Source: Treponema sp. (lineage in GTDB: Bacteria; Spirochaetota; Spirochaetia; Treponematales; Breznakiellaceae). Taken from it: a DNA stretch of 64,000 nucleotides. The DNA lies in the NCBI GenBank assembly GCA_009781635.1, contig WQXU01000001.1, positions 124,001 through 188,000 of the forward strand, read 5' to 3'. Within the stretch, counting starts at the first letter, position 1, and the number at the start of each line of letters is the position of its first letter. The position numbers and the translations under genes are program-made. Below the pieces are notes generated by a model that was not told the DNA's origin, ran no database searches, and worked only from the letters and a program-made list of their open reading frames with translations. Of the stretch, positions 6,550 to 16,870 are shown one piece after another.

Positions 6550-8085
6550 CTAATTATTTTCCAGCACAGACATTCCAGGTAATGATGAAAATAAAGAAGC
6601 TACGCTGTTTAAGGCTTTGGCTGTGTCTTCCATGGGAGCAGCCCTTGCCTTTTCCTGCACTGGTTTTGCTCTTTGTTCCTTGCGTTCTCTTGCAGCCTCG
6701 GCAAGTTTCATGTTTGTATCGAGCATTTCCTCTTCCGGTATTTCTATATTTGCTATTTCCGACATTCTTGTAAGCGTCTCTTCCAAGGATGCGCTCTCAT
6801 TAATATCCTGTATAAGAAATTCTTCTATTACATTGTGTTTTGCTATGGCTTCATCCGTTGCAGGATTTGTACCGGGGCGGTAGGCGCCGATATTTATAAA
6901 ATCTTCGGCTTCAGCGTAAGCTGCCATGTTTCTGCGTATAAGACCTGCCGCCTTTTTTGTCGCTGCGCCCGATACATCAGGTGCAAGACGCGAAATGCTT
7001 TTTAAAACATCAATCGGCGGGTAATGATGGGCCTCTGCAAGTTTTCTTGAAAGTACGATATGGCCGTCCAAAATACCGCGAACAGTATCGGCAACAGGCT
7101 CATCCATTTCATCGCCGTCTACAAGGACTGTGTAAAAACCCGTTATGCTCCCTTTTTCCGATGTGCCGGATCTTTCAAGGAGCTTTGGCATTGAATCGAA
7201 CATGCTTGGAGGAAAACCTCTCTGCGCAGGAGGCTCACCGGATGCAAGGCCAATTTCCCGCATCGCGCGGGCAAAGCGCGTAACAGAATCAAAAAGCAGC
7301 ATAACATCAAGCCCCTGATCCCGGAAATATTCTGCGACAGCAGTTGCAACATATGCGCCGCGAAGGCGCGCAAGCGGCGGAGAGTTTCCGGGCGTTACAA
7401 TTAGCACGCTTCTTTTAAGCCCTTCCTCGCCCAAATCCTTTTCAATAAAATCGTTAACTTCACGACCGCGCTCTCCGATTAACGCTACAACATTGACATC
7501 CGCCGTTGTGTTACGCGCAATCATTCCAAGAAGGGTGGATTTTCCAACCCCGGATCCTGCGAAAATGCCGAGCCTCTGCCCCTTTCCCGCAGCAAGAAGG
7601 CCGTCTATCGCACGCACGCCTGTTGTTATACGATCTTTTACACGCCGCCTTTTCAGTGGGTCAGGCGGGCTTGCAAGAGCCGGATACATGCATACTGAAT
7701 CAATAGAGCCCTTGCCGTCTGCAGGGTTTCCAAATGCATCCAGCACTCTGCCTAAAAGTTTTTGCGACACAGGCACTTCAAGCCTTGTGCCAAGAGCTAT
7801 AACGCGATCTCCCACTTCAAGCCCGTCAGTATCTTCATATGCCATTAGCTGCACAGTTTCATTTCTTAAACCGACAACTTCCGCTCTTATAATTCCTCTT
7901 CCCTTTGGAGACATTATTCTGCATATCTCGCCTATAATTGCCTGGGGTCCGCGGCTTTCTATCAATAAACCCTGTACTTTGGAGACTCTGCCGACGCACT
8001 TTATTGGATCTGTGCGATCTGTGCATTCAATGTATTTGTCAAAAATTACTGTTTCTATATCTTTTTCAGAATATAATCCCTGCAT
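6550..8085 (-). CDS. fliI: Flagellum-specific ATPase FliI
   Basis: FliI is the F1-beta-like ATPase of the flagellar type III export apparatus, acting with FliH and FliJ at the base of the basal body. The Walker A motif GSGVGKST is at residues 177-184, with the typical ALIGERGREVNDFIEKDLG, the Walker B region VMLLFDSVTRFARA, and GSITGFYTVLVDGDEMDEPV. The core is normal (about 440 residues), but a C-terminal extension of about 60 residues, charged then ending VASLFSSLPGMSVLENN, brings it to 511. The ATG at 8085 follows GGAGGGG. Confidence 0.95.
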   Translation of the reverse strand: MQGLYSEKDIETVIFDKYIECTDRTDPIKCVGRVSKVQGLLIESRGPQAIIGEICRIMSPKGRGIIRAEVVGLRNETVQLMAYEDTDGLEVGDRVIALGTRLEVPVSQKLLGRVLDAFGNPADGKGSIDSVCMYPALASPPDPLKRRRVKDRITTGVRAIDGLLAAGKGQRLGIFAGSGVGKSTLLGMIARNTTADVNVVALIGERGREVNDFIEKDLGEEGLKRSVLIVTPGNSPPLARLRGAYVATAVAEYFRDQGLDVMLLFDSVTRFARAMREIGLASGEPPAQRGFPPSMFDSMPKLLERSGTSEKGSITGFYTVLVDGDEMDEPVADTVRGILDGHIVLSRKLAEAHHYPPIDVLKSISRLAPDVSGAATKKAAGLIRRNMAAYAEAEDFINIGAYRPGTNPATDEAIAKHNVIEEFLIQDINESASLEETLTRMSEIANIEIPEEEMLDTNMKLAEAARERKEQRAKPVQEKARAAPMEDTAKALNSVASLFSSLPGMSVLENN

Positions 8086-8127
8086 GCAGCCCCTCCCTCT
8101 TCATGCAAAAACTTTCCGGCTATATTT

Positions 8128-9372
8128 TTATTTGACCGGATCTGTTTTTCTTTTCATACCAAGGCTTTCTATTTTTTCCGCTATTTTTCTGTCCGCTTCC
8201 CTTTTACCCTTTGTCGCCATTGTGGCAAGAGCTGCCAATGCCGCGGAAGCCGTAAGAGCTGCGTTTGCCCCCTGTGACAATTGCTCTTCTTCTTCATCGT
8301 CTTCAGATTCTGATTCAACCCTTGCGGCCAATTCAGCATGAGGCGGCGTAAAAGATGCTGCGGAAACTCCCAGCAATGTTGTGGCAGCGGCAAGCTCTGC
8401 GTTTAAATTTGCAGTTTTTACAACAGGTACAGGCGTATTTCCTTTTACCCTTGAACTGATAGGTGAAATTTCAAGTATTCTGTTTTCCAGTTCCGCAAGC
8501 TGGCTTGCAATACGCGCATCTATTTCGCCAAAATCAGTTTCTATAATACAGCCGCCCAAATCCACAGAGCTGTCTTCCACAATATTAATTGAGCTTGTTC
8601 CTTCCATCAAATTAATAAAATCCTGCTTGTGTTCCGTAGCAAGTTTTAGATCTGCAAGGTTAACCCTTATTATAACGCTTCCCTTCGCTTTTACTTTTCT
8701 TAGGGCCTCTACTATATTAAAAATAATTATATCTTTTTGATTTTCAGAAATTACTTTTATTACTTTGCGCGCGATAAGAAGAACAAGATCGATTATTTCC
8801 TTCTCTGTTTCGCTTAGGATATCACCCCTCTTGTCCTGGGCGCGTTCAAGCACAATCTGTGTTCTTTCTATTAAACGATCCACTTCCGCCTTTCCGTCTG
8901 TGTAACCGTCCTGTCTGCCTTCTACCTTTCCCTGTTCTCTTGCGTCTTTGCGTTCTGTTTCAAGGTTCTGCCTTATCTCATATTCAAGTTCATTTGCTTT
9001 TGTCCTTGCATCAGCCATGATACGTTCCGCTTCTTCTTCTGCCTGCTGTTTTATAACCTGCGCTTCATCGGTCTGTCTTTTTACTTCTTCAAATGCAGCT
9101 CTCTGCGCATTTTCTACAATGTTTTGCGCTTCTGTTCTTGCGTTTGAGAACATTTTTTCTTTTTCTTCTTCCCATCCTATTTTAAACAATTCAGCTTCGC
9201 GGCGCAGATCATCTGCAGTAGGGCCCTTGTATTCTTCAACATCTTCAATGGCCTCAACCTCATCTTCGATTACAGATAAATGCGCTATTTCTGGAAATGA
9301 GGTGGGAGAATTAATAACGATCTTTTCAGGAAGCGCTACAAGTTCGTTAGGTCTGAAAACAGCCTTTAACAT
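8128..9372 (-). CDS. fliH: Flagellar assembly protein FliH
   Basis: FliH binds and restrains FliI and docks the export ATPase to the C-ring. The N-terminal part contains the FliN-binding-type start MLKAVFRPNELVALPEKIV; the middle is a long coiled coil (about 70-175) with the GxxxG-like run REQGKVEGRQDGYTDGKAEV; and residues about 190-290 form the conserved V-type ATPase subunit E-like domain (EIIDLVLLIARKVIKVI, VDLGGCIIETDFGEIDARI). The Ala/Glu-rich tail after about 300 makes the protein (414 residues) longer than usual FliH. It is followed by fliI with a 42-base gap. Confidence 0.9.
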   Translation of the reverse strand: MLKAVFRPNELVALPEKIVINSPTSFPEIAHLSVIEDEVEAIEDVEEYKGPTADDLRREAELFKIGWEEEKEKMFSNARTEAQNIVENAQRAAFEEVKRQTDEAQVIKQQAEEEAERIMADARTKANELEYEIRQNLETERKDAREQGKVEGRQDGYTDGKAEVDRLIERTQIVLERAQDKRGDILSETEKEIIDLVLLIARKVIKVISENQKDIIIFNIVEALRKVKAKGSVIIRVNLADLKLATEHKQDFINLMEGTSSINIVEDSSVDLGGCIIETDFGEIDARIASQLAELENRILEISPISSRVKGNTPVPVVKTANLNAELAAATTLLGVSAASFTPPHAELAARVESESEDDEEEEQLSQGANAALTASAALAALATMATKGKREADRKIAEKIESLGMKRKTDPVK

Positions 9373-9390
9373 AAGATACCCTCTTTTTGT

Positions 9391-9537
9391 TTAGGGGTTA
9401 GGGGTCGGGGGTTGGGGTACGGGGATTGGGGGATTGGGGTGCGGGGATTGGGGGGTGGAAACGAAATTCCCTACTCCCTACTCCCTAACCCCTATTCCCT
9501 ACTCCCTAACCCCTATTCCCTATTCCCTACTCCCCAT
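9391..9537. repeat. G-rich/C-rich inverted minisatellite, copy 1
   Basis: The left arm (9391-9458) is a run of GGGGATTGGGG-type units; the right arm (about 9468-9537) is a run of CCCTATTCCCTACTCC-type units. Together they form a long imperfect palindrome around a short loop. It lies between fliG and fliH, inside the operon, and would give a large hairpin in the mRNA. A second copy is at 48495 and a fragment sits in valS at 56576. Confidence 0.85.
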
Positions 9538-9541
9538 TTAC

Positions 9542-10600
9542 CTAAACAACTAATTCATCTTCGCCGGCGCGGGCAACAACAATTTCACCTGTGTCTTCAA
9601 GATGCCTGATAATGGATACAATTTTCTGCTGCGCTTCTTCAACGTCTTTAAGCCGTACAGGCCCCATATACTCCATATCTTCCTTAAGCATACTGGCGGC
9701 GCGTTTTGACATATTTTTGAAAATCTTGTCCTGTACTTCCGAGTCAACGGATTTAAGCGCTTTTGCAAGTTCCTGAGAATCCACTTCCCGCATAACCTTC
9801 TGAATGGCGCGATCGTCGAGCATAACGATGTCTTCGAATACGAACATTCTTTTCTTGATCTCTTCTGCAAGTTCCGGATCTTCGTCTTCCAAAGCTTCGA
9901 TAATCTGTTTTTCAGATGCGCGGTCAACAAGGTTAAGTATTTCAACGATGCTTTCAACGCCGCCTGCCGCAGTGTAGTCTTCACTTGACAGTGATGAAAG
10001 TTTCTTTTCAAGAACGCGTTCAACTTCGCGCAAGACTTCAGGGCTTGTTCTGTCCATTGTCGCAATACGGCGCGCTACATCGCTTTGCACCTCATTAGGC
10101 AGATTCTGCAGAATAATGGATGCCTTGTTAGGCTCAAGATAAGCAAGGATGAGCGCAATTGTCTGCGGATGTTCCTGCTGTATAAAGTTTAAAAGATGCG
10201 CAGGATCTGTGCGGCGGATAAAATCAAAAGGACGAACCTGCAGCGATGATGTAAGGCGGTTAATTATGTCGATTGCCTTCTGGCTTCCAAGAGATCTCTC
10301 CAAAAGTTCCCTTGCAAAGTCGATACCGCCTGTTGATATAAATTGATTTGCCATCATAAGCTCCTGGAACTCCTGGAGGATGGCATCCTTTTGTTCGGCG
10401 TCTATTGTTTCAAGACGCGCGATTTCAAATGTTAACGTTTCAATTTCATCTTCACGCAAATACTTAAAGATTTCCGATGAAATATCCGAACCTATTGTTA
10501 CAAGAAAGATAGCTGCCTTCTGGCGGCCTGTATATTCTTTTACGCTTTTCTTTTTGGAACCGCCGACAACAGCTCCAGCCGCTAATGATGATTTTGCCAT
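9542..10600 (-). CDS. fliG: Flagellar motor switch protein FliG
   Basis: FliG forms the rotor ring that couples the MS ring (FliF) to the stators and sets rotation direction. The 352-residue protein has all three domains: the N-terminal FliF-binding part (GRQKAAIFLVTIGSDISSEI), the middle armadillo-like domain with the EHPQTIALILAYL motif, and the C-terminal domain with charged torque helix region (LAKALKSVDSEVQDKIFKNM). The ATG follows GAGGTTAACT. fliF is 67 bases upstream. Confidence 0.95.
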   Translation of the reverse strand: MAKSSLAAGAVVGGSKKKSVKEYTGRQKAAIFLVTIGSDISSEIFKYLREDEIETLTFEIARLETIDAEQKDAILQEFQELMMANQFISTGGIDFARELLERSLGSQKAIDIINRLTSSLQVRPFDFIRRTDPAHLLNFIQQEHPQTIALILAYLEPNKASIILQNLPNEVQSDVARRIATMDRTSPEVLREVERVLEKKLSSLSSEDYTAAGGVESIVEILNLVDRASEKQIIEALEDEDPELAEEIKKRMFVFEDIVMLDDRAIQKVMREVDSQELAKALKSVDSEVQDKIFKNMSKRAASMLKEDMEYMGPVRLKDVEEAQQKIVSIIRHLEDTGEIVVARAGEDELVV

Positions 10601-10667
10601 AGTTAACCTCTATAATAACCCGGCTGCAGGCCGGATGGTAAATTAAATATGAAACGAATGTTCATAA

Positions 10668-12380
10668 CTATTCCTCCAGAAGCCATGTTCTTATAAGCTG
10701 CGCAGCATCTTCCGGATGTTCTTTTGCCATATTGATGGCGCTTTCCATCAATTCCATCCTTGAACGCTCTTCAAGTGAAATGGACACTTCCATTCCCTCC
10801 TGTTCAGCTTCAGCCATTGCGCCTTCACGCATCATCTGCTCGCGCCGCGCCCGCTCTTCTTCGGCAAGTCTCTTGCGTCTTTCCATCTCGCGGGAGATCG
10901 TTTTAAACATCATAAATCCAAAGAGCAGTAATGTCAAACCGGCGATAAAAACAATAATTGTAGTCTGCATCTGTTTTCTTCTGAAGTAAGCCGCATCCTC
11001 ATCCCTGAATTCACTTGTGCGATCCACAGGAATATTTCTTACGGTTACAGAGTCTCCCCTTGCCGAATTATAACCAATGGCATCCCGTATAAGTTCATCT
11101 GCGTGGCGTAAAACCTCAAGCCCGACAGGTATGTACTCTCTTTCAATTGTTCCGTCAGGAAGCACAACAGGATTTCCCTTTGCATCGAAATTCCATTTCC
11201 ATGTTCCGTCAATATTTACTGATACTGTTACACGATCAATCTGGGGGCTTCTTTCCTCCTGAATATTGCGCTGGTTAATTTCTTCGTTACGGGTGCTTGT
11301 ACTTTGAGTCATCCTTCCATACAGGTTACTCATGTCCCTGAATGCAGGCGCTACATGTCCTTCTACCCCCGCAGGGCCTTCAGGATTAAAACCTGTTCCT
11401 TCCCAGTTTGTTTCTGAAATACTAGTTGATCTAAGCACAGATTCCTTTATTTCAGAATCGTCATAGGGAAGACCCGGAGTTCTGGGACGCACCACATACG
11501 GAAAGTACTCAACTGTCTCAACGCTCTTTTTAGACATATCAGTTTCTATTTTGATATTAAGATCCCTTACGCGATCTTCTGTGAATATCTTCTGAAGTGC
11601 TGTTAATATTCTTGCCCTGTAATGCGCTTCCTGCGCTCTTATCATTCTTGTTTCCTGATCAATAAGAGCAAGCCTGTCAGCTGCGGCCATGCCGTCAAAG
11701 TCATTAAGAATATTGCCTCTGTTATCTGTAATTACAATATGTTCCGGCTGCAGCCCTTCGATTGCATATTGAAGCAGCTTCTGTATGCCTTCGATCTGCC
11801 CGCGATTCTGCGGAGACTGCGTAATAATGCTTCCTGGTTTGGGTGTAATGCGTACGCTTGCGCTGGCAGGCTGCTGCTGGGAAGCAAAAAGTTCCCTCGT
11901 TGGCCATACAATCTGAATTCCCACATCATCAATATCATCTATTGATCTTAGATGTTCGATTATCATTCTCTGCTGGGCGCGCTGGAAATTTACGTTGCGT
12001 TCAAAATCGGTTATTGTCCAGCGTTCCCTGTCAAAAATGTTCCAGGGATCAATTCCAGAAGGAATTAAATCTTCCCTGATTAAAATTGCTCTCATGCGCC
12101 GCGCAGTAGATGCATCCGGAACCTGCACAAGACCTGTTGCTGTAACTGAAACTTTTACATCTTCCTGATTAAGGCGCAGCACAATCCTGTCAAGAGCAGC
12201 TTCGTCTCTTATCGGCGCGTCAATTACAGAATAAAGCACAGGTGTTGAAGAAACACTGAACAGCGTGACAATTCCGATTACAAGGATAATTGCAACAACG
12301 CCTGCAATGAGCCTTTGCTGCAATGACCATCCTGCCCACAAGACGGCGGCCTTGGCTAATAATTTTCTGAAAAACTCCAT
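10668..12380 (-). CDS. fliF: Flagellar MS-ring protein FliF
   Basis: FliF builds the membrane ring of the basal body. The 570-residue protein has an N-terminal membrane segment (about 19-46, LIAGVVAIILVIGIVTLF), the YscJ/FliF secretin-like domains (YSVIDAPIRDEAALDRIVLRL, RAQQRMIIEHLRSIDDIDDV), a large periplasmic part, a second membrane span (about 465-490, IIVFIAGLTLLLFGFMMF) and a cytoplasmic tail ending EHPEDAAQLIRTWLLEE, the FliG-binding motif. The length is normal. It follows fliE with a 22-base gap. Confidence 0.95.
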   Translation of the reverse strand: MEFFRKLLAKAAVLWAGWSLQQRLIAGVVAIILVIGIVTLFSVSSTPVLYSVIDAPIRDEAALDRIVLRLNQEDVKVSVTATGLVQVPDASTARRMRAILIREDLIPSGIDPWNIFDRERWTITDFERNVNFQRAQQRMIIEHLRSIDDIDDVGIQIVWPTRELFASQQQPASASVRITPKPGSIITQSPQNRGQIEGIQKLLQYAIEGLQPEHIVITDNRGNILNDFDGMAAADRLALIDQETRMIRAQEAHYRARILTALQKIFTEDRVRDLNIKIETDMSKKSVETVEYFPYVVRPRTPGLPYDDSEIKESVLRSTSISETNWEGTGFNPEGPAGVEGHVAPAFRDMSNLYGRMTQSTSTRNEEINQRNIQEERSPQIDRVTVSVNIDGTWKWNFDAKGNPVVLPDGTIEREYIPVGLEVLRHADELIRDAIGYNSARGDSVTVRNIPVDRTSEFRDEDAAYFRRKQMQTTIIVFIAGLTLLLFGFMMFKTISREMERRKRLAEEERARREQMMREGAMAEAEQEGMEVSISLEERSRMELMESAINMAKEHPEDAAQLIRTWLLEE

Positions 12381-12402
12381 TTATCCCCTCCCGAAAATAA
12401 AC

Positions 12403-12798
12403 TTATCTTGTATTTATCAAATCTCTCCAGCCCTGAACAAGCCTGCTTAATATGTTGCGCGTAATGCCAAGGGCCATACTGGCTTCGGCCTGCGCAATTG
12501 TAATATCGTGTATGTCAACAGAGCCAGGATTAATAATTGCTTCTTTCTGCAGATTGCTTGCATTTAACTGTGCGCCGGATACATTATCCAGAGCCTTAAG
12601 CATTACATCTTCAAAAGTTCCCGCTCTTGTAATTCCGTTTGCGCCTATTGTATCCCTTAAATGAAGGGCCTTGTTTCCGCTTCCAAAATAAGGACTGTCT
12701 GGCGGCAGCATGTGCTTTGAATTGGTGCGGTTCATTACTACAGAGTAATTTTTCGCCGCAGAAGCGCTCACATAAGAATCGCTGCTGTATATTTTCAT
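12403..12798 (-). CDS. fliE: Flagellar hook-basal body protein FliE
   Basis: FliE links the MS ring to the proximal rod. The 131-residue sequence has the family C-terminal half: FEDVMLKALDNVSGAQLNAS, then VDIHDITIAQAEASMALGITRNILSRLVQGWRD-type text that matches FliE (helical, ending near the C terminus). The N-terminal 60 residues are less conserved. It sits between flgC and fliF, its usual neighbours in spirochaetes. Confidence 0.92.
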   Translation of the reverse strand: MKIYSSDSYVSASAAKNYSVVMNRTNSKHMLPPDSPYFGSGNKALHLRDTIGANGITRAGTFEDVMLKALDNVSGAQLNASNLQKEAIINPGSVDIHDITIAQAEASMALGITRNILSRLVQGWRDLINTR

Positions 12799-12824
12799 AA
12801 AACCCTCCCGATTTTATTTATCTT

Positions 12825-13286
12825 TTATCTGGAACCTATATCTAACGCGCGCTGGAACATTGCTTTTGATCCTTCTATAATCGCTGCGTTTGCTTCATAT
12901 GAACGGGATGCGGAAATCATGTCCACCATTTCCGTTACAACATCAACATTCGGCATCTCAACATAATCTGTGCGGGGACCTGTTAATATTCTGTCCGGAT
13001 GAGTCGGATCATAAACATAGCGGGGCTCAGTTGATCTGTCCTTTTGAATTTCCACAACCCGCACTCCCCTGCCAAGCCCGTTGTCCATTGACTGCGGAAG
13101 AAAAGGAGATCTCCAGTAAGGGCTGTCCGCCACAGGCCTCATAATGACGCGGCTTCTTTTAAAAGGGCCGCCTTCATTGGTGCGCGTTGTATTGACATTA
13201 GCCATGTTATCTGCAATTACATCAAGCCTCATCCTGTTTGCGGACAAGCCTGTAGAAGCGATATTTATTGAATTAAAAATTCCCAT
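12825..13286 (-). CDS. flgC: Proximal rod protein FlgC
   Basis: A rod component of 153 residues with the N-terminal rod/hook motif FNSINIASTGLSANRMRLDV, then IADNMANVNTTRT, and the C-terminal motif VDVVTEMVDMISASRSYEANAA, both forming the axial coiled coil. It is exported through the type III pathway, so no signal peptide is expected. Four bases separate it from flgB. Confidence 0.95.
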   Translation of the reverse strand: MGIFNSINIASTGLSANRMRLDVIADNMANVNTTRTNEGGPFKRSRVIMRPVADSPYWRSPFLPQSMDNGLGRGVRVVEIQKDRSTEPRYVYDPTHPDRILTGPRTDYVEMPNVDVVTEMVDMISASRSYEANAAIIEGSKAMFQRALDIGSR

Positions 13287-13290
13287 TTAT

Positions 13291-13704
13291 TTATCCCCTT
13301 AAAACCTGATTGATCTGGGCAAACTCAAATGCTGCCGCCTGCGCAAAGAGTGTGTAGCTCATCTGGTTCTGCGTAGCAAGCATGAATTCCTGTTCCGGAT
13401 CAACATTGTTTCCGTTATTGTTATATGTGCTTGTATAATCCAAAACCCGGCGTATCTGCACATCACGGTAATCCCTTTCCTTAAAGTTTGGAAAATGTTT
13501 ATCATTCGTTCTTGTCAGTTCAAGAGCCGGCCTTTGATTTTCCGATTCCAGCGCACGCTTTAATTCGCTTTCAAAATTGACGACTGTACGCTTATAATTG
13601 GGCACATCAGCATTGGCCAGATTATTGGCAATTACCTGGCGGCGTACTGTGTTTGCATCCATCGCCCTGTGCAGCAAATCAATAGTTCTTGCAAAAGTGT
13701 TCAT
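13291..13704 (-). CDS. flgB: Proximal rod protein FlgB
   Basis: The 137-residue protein carries ANTVRRQVIANNLANADVPNYK, the ANNLANxxTPxYK-type N-terminal rod signature, and a C-terminal axial helix ending LFAQAAAFEFAQINQVLRG. It assembles with FlgC and FliE between MS ring and rod. It is the first gene of the flagellar part of the cluster, 52 bases after hslU. Confidence 0.94.
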   Translation of the reverse strand: MNTFARTIDLLHRAMDANTVRRQVIANNLANADVPNYKRTVVNFESELKRALESENQRPALELTRTNDKHFPNFKERDYRDVQIRRVLDYTSTYNNNGNNVDPEQEFMLATQNQMSYTLFAQAAAFEFAQINQVLRG

Positions 13705-13756
13705 AAAAAACCTTCCTTCCTACTCACTTTTCGGCGAATTTTACCCAAAACTGTAA

Positions 13757-15319
13757 TTACAGGATATAACGGCCCAGATCCTGATCCTTGACGATATCGG
13801 CCAGTTTATCATTGACATAACCCACGGTTATATCGATGTTTGCAGGCGCGATATCTGATGCCTCAAACGACAATTCCTCCAGCAGGGTCTCCATAATCGT
13901 GTGAAGCCGCCTTGCCCCGATATTTTCAAGCTTGGAGTTTACTTCCGCAGCCAATGCCGCAAGATGTTCAATGGCATCGGGTGCAAAATCTACCTTTACA
14001 TTTTCTGTTCCAAGCAGTTCTACATACTGTTTTATAAGAGCATTTTTCGGCTCTGTAAGGATGCGAAGAAAATCATCCTTTCCAAGAGAATCAAGTTCAA
14101 CGCGCAGCGGAAAACGCCCCTGCAATTCCGGAATAAGATCCGATGGCTTGCTTACATTAAAGGCGCCTGCCGCTATAAACAATATATGATCTGTGTTTAC
14201 AGGCCCCCATTTTGTATTTACTGTTGCGCCTTCTACAATCGGAAGAATATCGCGCTGCACGCCTTCGCGGCTTACATCAGGTCCTCCTCCGCGCTCACCT
14301 TTTACGGCGATTTTGTCTATTTCATCTATAAAAATTATTCCTGTTTCTTCCACACGCTGGCGGGCTTCTTCGCTTACCTTGTCGCGATCTACAAGTTTCT
14401 CCGCTTCTTCCGCCTTTAATATTTCTTTTGCGCGCGGAACAGAAACTACTTTTCTTTTCTGGCCTCCTGACAGCATTCCGGCTATCCCTGAAAGGCTTGC
14501 TTCCAGATCTTCCATGCTCCCGCCCATCATTTCAAATGCCGGAAATGTCGGATTCTGGCTTACAGTCAGTTCAACTGTCCTTGAATCAAGCTTGCCTTCA
14601 CGAAGCATTATGCGCAACTTTTCCCTTGTCGCCTTAAATTTTGCATCACTTGCCTTTGTCTCTTCTTTTAAGTTCTGCGTTTCATTTAACTGTTCATTTT
14701 TATTGTTTTCATTTTCTTCCTGGCCGTTTTGCGCATAATTTGGAATTCCAAACTGCAATGTTGTTGCGATTATTCTTGAGTTTGAATTTTCCGGATTGAT
14801 CGAAAATGCGTTCATAGGCCCCATTACAGGAGATGCTCTTGGTTTTGTATCCTTTTGTTTTTTTTCATTTGTCGGAAGCAATAAATCCAAAAGAACTTCC
14901 TCGGCTCTTCTTTCAGCTTCCTGGGTAACAAGTTCCTGCATCTCCTGCTTTACCATCTGAAAACCGGCGGCCATTAAATCGCGTACCATGGATTCTACAT
15001 CCCTTCCTACATATCCTACTTCCGTATACTTTGTCGCTTCCACCTTTATAAAAGGAGAGCCTGCAAGTTTTGCAAGCCGGCGCGCTATTTCAGTTTTTCC
15101 GACTCCCGTAGGACCTATCATAAGGATATTTTTCGGCGCGATATCTTCACGTAACTCAGGATCAAGTTTCAGTCTTCTTATACGGTTTCTTAGAGCGACT
15201 GCAACAGCTCTTTTTGCCTTTTTCTGGCCGACTATGTATTTGTCAAGTTCGGATACAATCTCTCTTGGCGTAAACTCGATCTTTTTTTCGCCAATCTGTT
15301 TTTTTTCTTCTGTCATCAT
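13757..15319 (-). CDS. hslU: HslU, ATPase of the HslUV protease
   Basis: HslU unfolds substrates and feeds them to HslV in the cytoplasm. Seen here: the N-terminal [21 protein letters not shown], Walker A GPTGVGKT (69-76), Walker [11 protein letters not shown], sensor region GRFPLRVEL and the C-terminal tail LGRYIL that inserts into HslV. The intermediate (I) domain contains an acidic insertion rich in Glu and Asn ([11 protein letters not shown]), so the protein is 520 residues against about 440-460 usually. Its start overlaps the hslV stop by 4 bases. Confidence 0.95.
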   Translation of the reverse strand: MMTEEKKQIGEKKIEFTPREIVSELDKYIVGQKKAKRAVAVALRNRIRRLKLDPELREDIAPKNILMIGPTGVGKTEIARRLAKLAGSPFIKVEATKYTEVGYVGRDVESMVRDLMAAGFQMVKQEMQELVTQEAERRAEEVLLDLLLPTNEKKQKDTKPRASPVMGPMNAFSINPENSNSRIIATTLQFGIPNYAQNGQEENENNKNEQLNETQNLKEETKASDAKFKATREKLRIMLREGKLDSRTVELTVSQNPTFPAFEMMGGSMEDLEASLSGIAGMLSGGQKRKVVSVPRAKEILKAEEAEKLVDRDKVSEEARQRVEETGIIFIDEIDKIAVKGERGGGPDVSREGVQRDILPIVEGATVNTKWGPVNTDHILFIAAGAFNVSKPSDLIPELQGRFPLRVELDSLGKDDFLRILTEPKNALIKQYVELLGTENVKVDFAPDAIEHLAALAAEVNSKLENIGARRLHTIMETLLEELSFEASDIAPANIDITVGYVNDKLADIVKDQDLGRYIL

Positions 15320-15855
15320 CCAAGTTCCTCTAATGTTATTTGCATATTCGTATAAATGCAGATGTTACCTGCAATCTTTAAACTCTTTTCCGCAATCTCC
15401 GCTGCGGAAAAATCACTGCCCTCAAGATATGCCAAAGCTGCTGCATAGGCATAATTGCCTCCGGAACCGATTGAAAGCGCGTTTTCCGCAGGCTCTATTA
15501 CATCGCCTGTTCCGGATATTAAAAGCGTTTTTGTTAAATCCGCAACAAGCAAAAGCGCTTCAAGGCGCCGCAAGTTTCTGTCCATGCGCCAGTCTTTTGC
15601 AAGTTCCACTGCTGCTCTTAATAAATCGCCTGAGTATTCCTTTAATTTTCCTTCAAAGCGATCAAAGAGGGTAAATGCATCGGCGGTCGCTCCTGCAAAA
15701 CCGCAAAGCACTTTTCCGTCCATAAGACGGCGTACTTTGCGCGCATTGTTTTTCATGACGGTATTGCCCATTGTAACCTGTCCGTCTCCTGCCATTGCAA
15801 CTTTGCCGTTTTTACGCACTGCAATTATGGTAGTGCTTTTAATTTTTTCCGCCAT
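15316..15855 (-). CDS. hslV: HslV, peptidase of the HslUV protease
   Basis: This proteasome-like threonine peptidase (179 residues) has the catalytic region [23 protein letters not shown] with the active Thr at residue 8, so seven residues are presumably removed; the family often has only one or a few. [14 protein letters not shown] and [16 protein letters not shown] are further family motifs. GGAGGGAG precedes the ATG. It uses TGA as its stop, which shows that TGA is a stop codon in this organism. Confidence 0.95.
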   Translation of the reverse strand: MAEKIKSTTIIAVRKNGKVAMAGDGQVTMGNTVMKNNARKVRRLMDGKVLCGFAGATADAFTLFDRFEGKLKEYSGDLLRAAVELAKDWRMDRNLRRLEALLLVADLTKTLLISGTGDVIEPAENALSIGSGGNYAYAAALAYLEGSDFSAAEIAEKSLKIAGNICIYTNMQITLEELG

Positions 15856-16870
15856 TGTGGCTCCCTCCGTACATTACTGTATTACCCTTCTTTTTTAAAT
15901 CTTTCCTTAATGCATTTTTATTTACATGCAATGATTTTGATGCATTTAGATATGTCTTTTTCATTTTTTCTATGTTGATGTGCGAATAACGCTGGGTTGT
16001 GGAAATGCTTGAATGTCCGAGCATTTCCTGAACAATGCGTACATCACATCCGGAGTTGACAAGATGAGTTGCAAAACTGTGCCGCAGCGCATGAGGGTGT
16101 ATATTTTTTCCAAAGCCTGAATGTTTGGAGTATTTAGAAATTATCCAGCGCACACCCGGCACAGAAATAGGCTGTCCCTTTCTGTTTATAAAGAGCGCTG
16201 ATTTTTTTTCATCTATCCCGGAAAGGCTAAGGCGCGCCGCTCTTTGCGGCAGGTACTCCAAAATTGCTTCCCTTGCCTCATCAGAGAAAAATACGTAACG
16301 CTGTTTCCCGCCCTTTCCTGTTATTTTTGCTTCTTCCAGCGTAGATTTAATATTTGCCATATTTAACGAAACAACTTCGCTTATACGCAAACCGGCGGAA
16401 TACATGGCCATTATAAGAGCCTTATCTCTTACCGGCCAGAGAATTCCTGCAGTATCCGGAAGAGATGCAAAGTCCGCCATTTCATTTTCCCATAAAACTT
16501 CCGGCAGTCTTAAAGGAGTTTTTATATTTTTTAATGCCGAGCAGGGGTTATCTTCCCTTTTATTCAGCCGGATCATCCATCGGTAAAAACCGCGAATAGA
16601 AGACAGATTGCGGTTTACGCTTGTTGCGGCCATGCTCTCCGCCGTTAAGTCGGCAATAAATTTCTGCACTTCATAAGATGATGCTTTCTCCGGAATTATT
16701 CCGAAATTGGCGCAATAATTTTTAAATCTGAATAAATCATTGTTGTATGCTTCCAGTGTGCTTTTTGAGCTTCCCTTAACAGATGCAAGATATTTAATAT
16801 ATTCCTGTATAAGGCTTAATTCACATTGAGTATTTTGATTATTCAAAGCCGCTTTTCCCAGTAAACCCAT
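15839..16870 (-). CDS. xerC: Tyrosine recombinase, XerC-like
   Basis: The 343-residue protein has an N-terminal SAM-like core-binding domain (about 20-110) and a catalytic domain with the full set of residues: Arg in [13 protein letters not shown], Lys in [11 protein letters not shown], HxxR in [11 protein letters not shown], and His in [14 protein letters not shown] with the nucleophilic Tyr in the same motif. Xer proteins resolve chromosome dimers at dif. The start ATG overlaps the topA stop by one base, and the end overlaps hslV by 17 bases. A second family member lies at 20774; which is XerC and which XerD is not certain. No dif site was identified in the window. Confidence 0.9.
   Translation of the reverse strand: MGLLGKAALNNQNTQCELSLIQEYIKYLASVKGSSKSTLEAYNNDLFRFKNYCANFGIIPEKASSYEVQKFIADLTAESMAATSVNRNLSSIRGFYRWMIRLNKREDNPCSALKNIKTPLRLPEVLWENEMADFASLPDTAGILWPVRDKALIMAMYSAGLRISEVVSLNMANIKSTLEEAKITGKGGKQRYVFFSDEAREAILEYLPQRAARLSLSGIDEKKSALFINRKGQPISVPGVRWIISKYSKHSGFGKNIHPHALRHSFATHLVNSGCDVRIVQEMLGHSSISTTQRYSHINIEKMKKTYLNASKSLHVNKNALRKDLKKKGNTVMYGGSHNGGKN

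Noticed and set aside
8128-9394. Plus-strand reading frames over fliH and fliI
   Set aside because: They are low-complexity Ser/Ala-rich shadows of coiled-coil coding DNA; all genes from 6122 to 30681 are on the minus strand.
15839-16870. The xerC-like gene as integrase of the cassette array
   Set aside because: It lacks the extra domain that marks integron integrases between the second and third catalytic boxes as far as can be judged by eye, and its genomic place is that of the housekeeping Xer gene.
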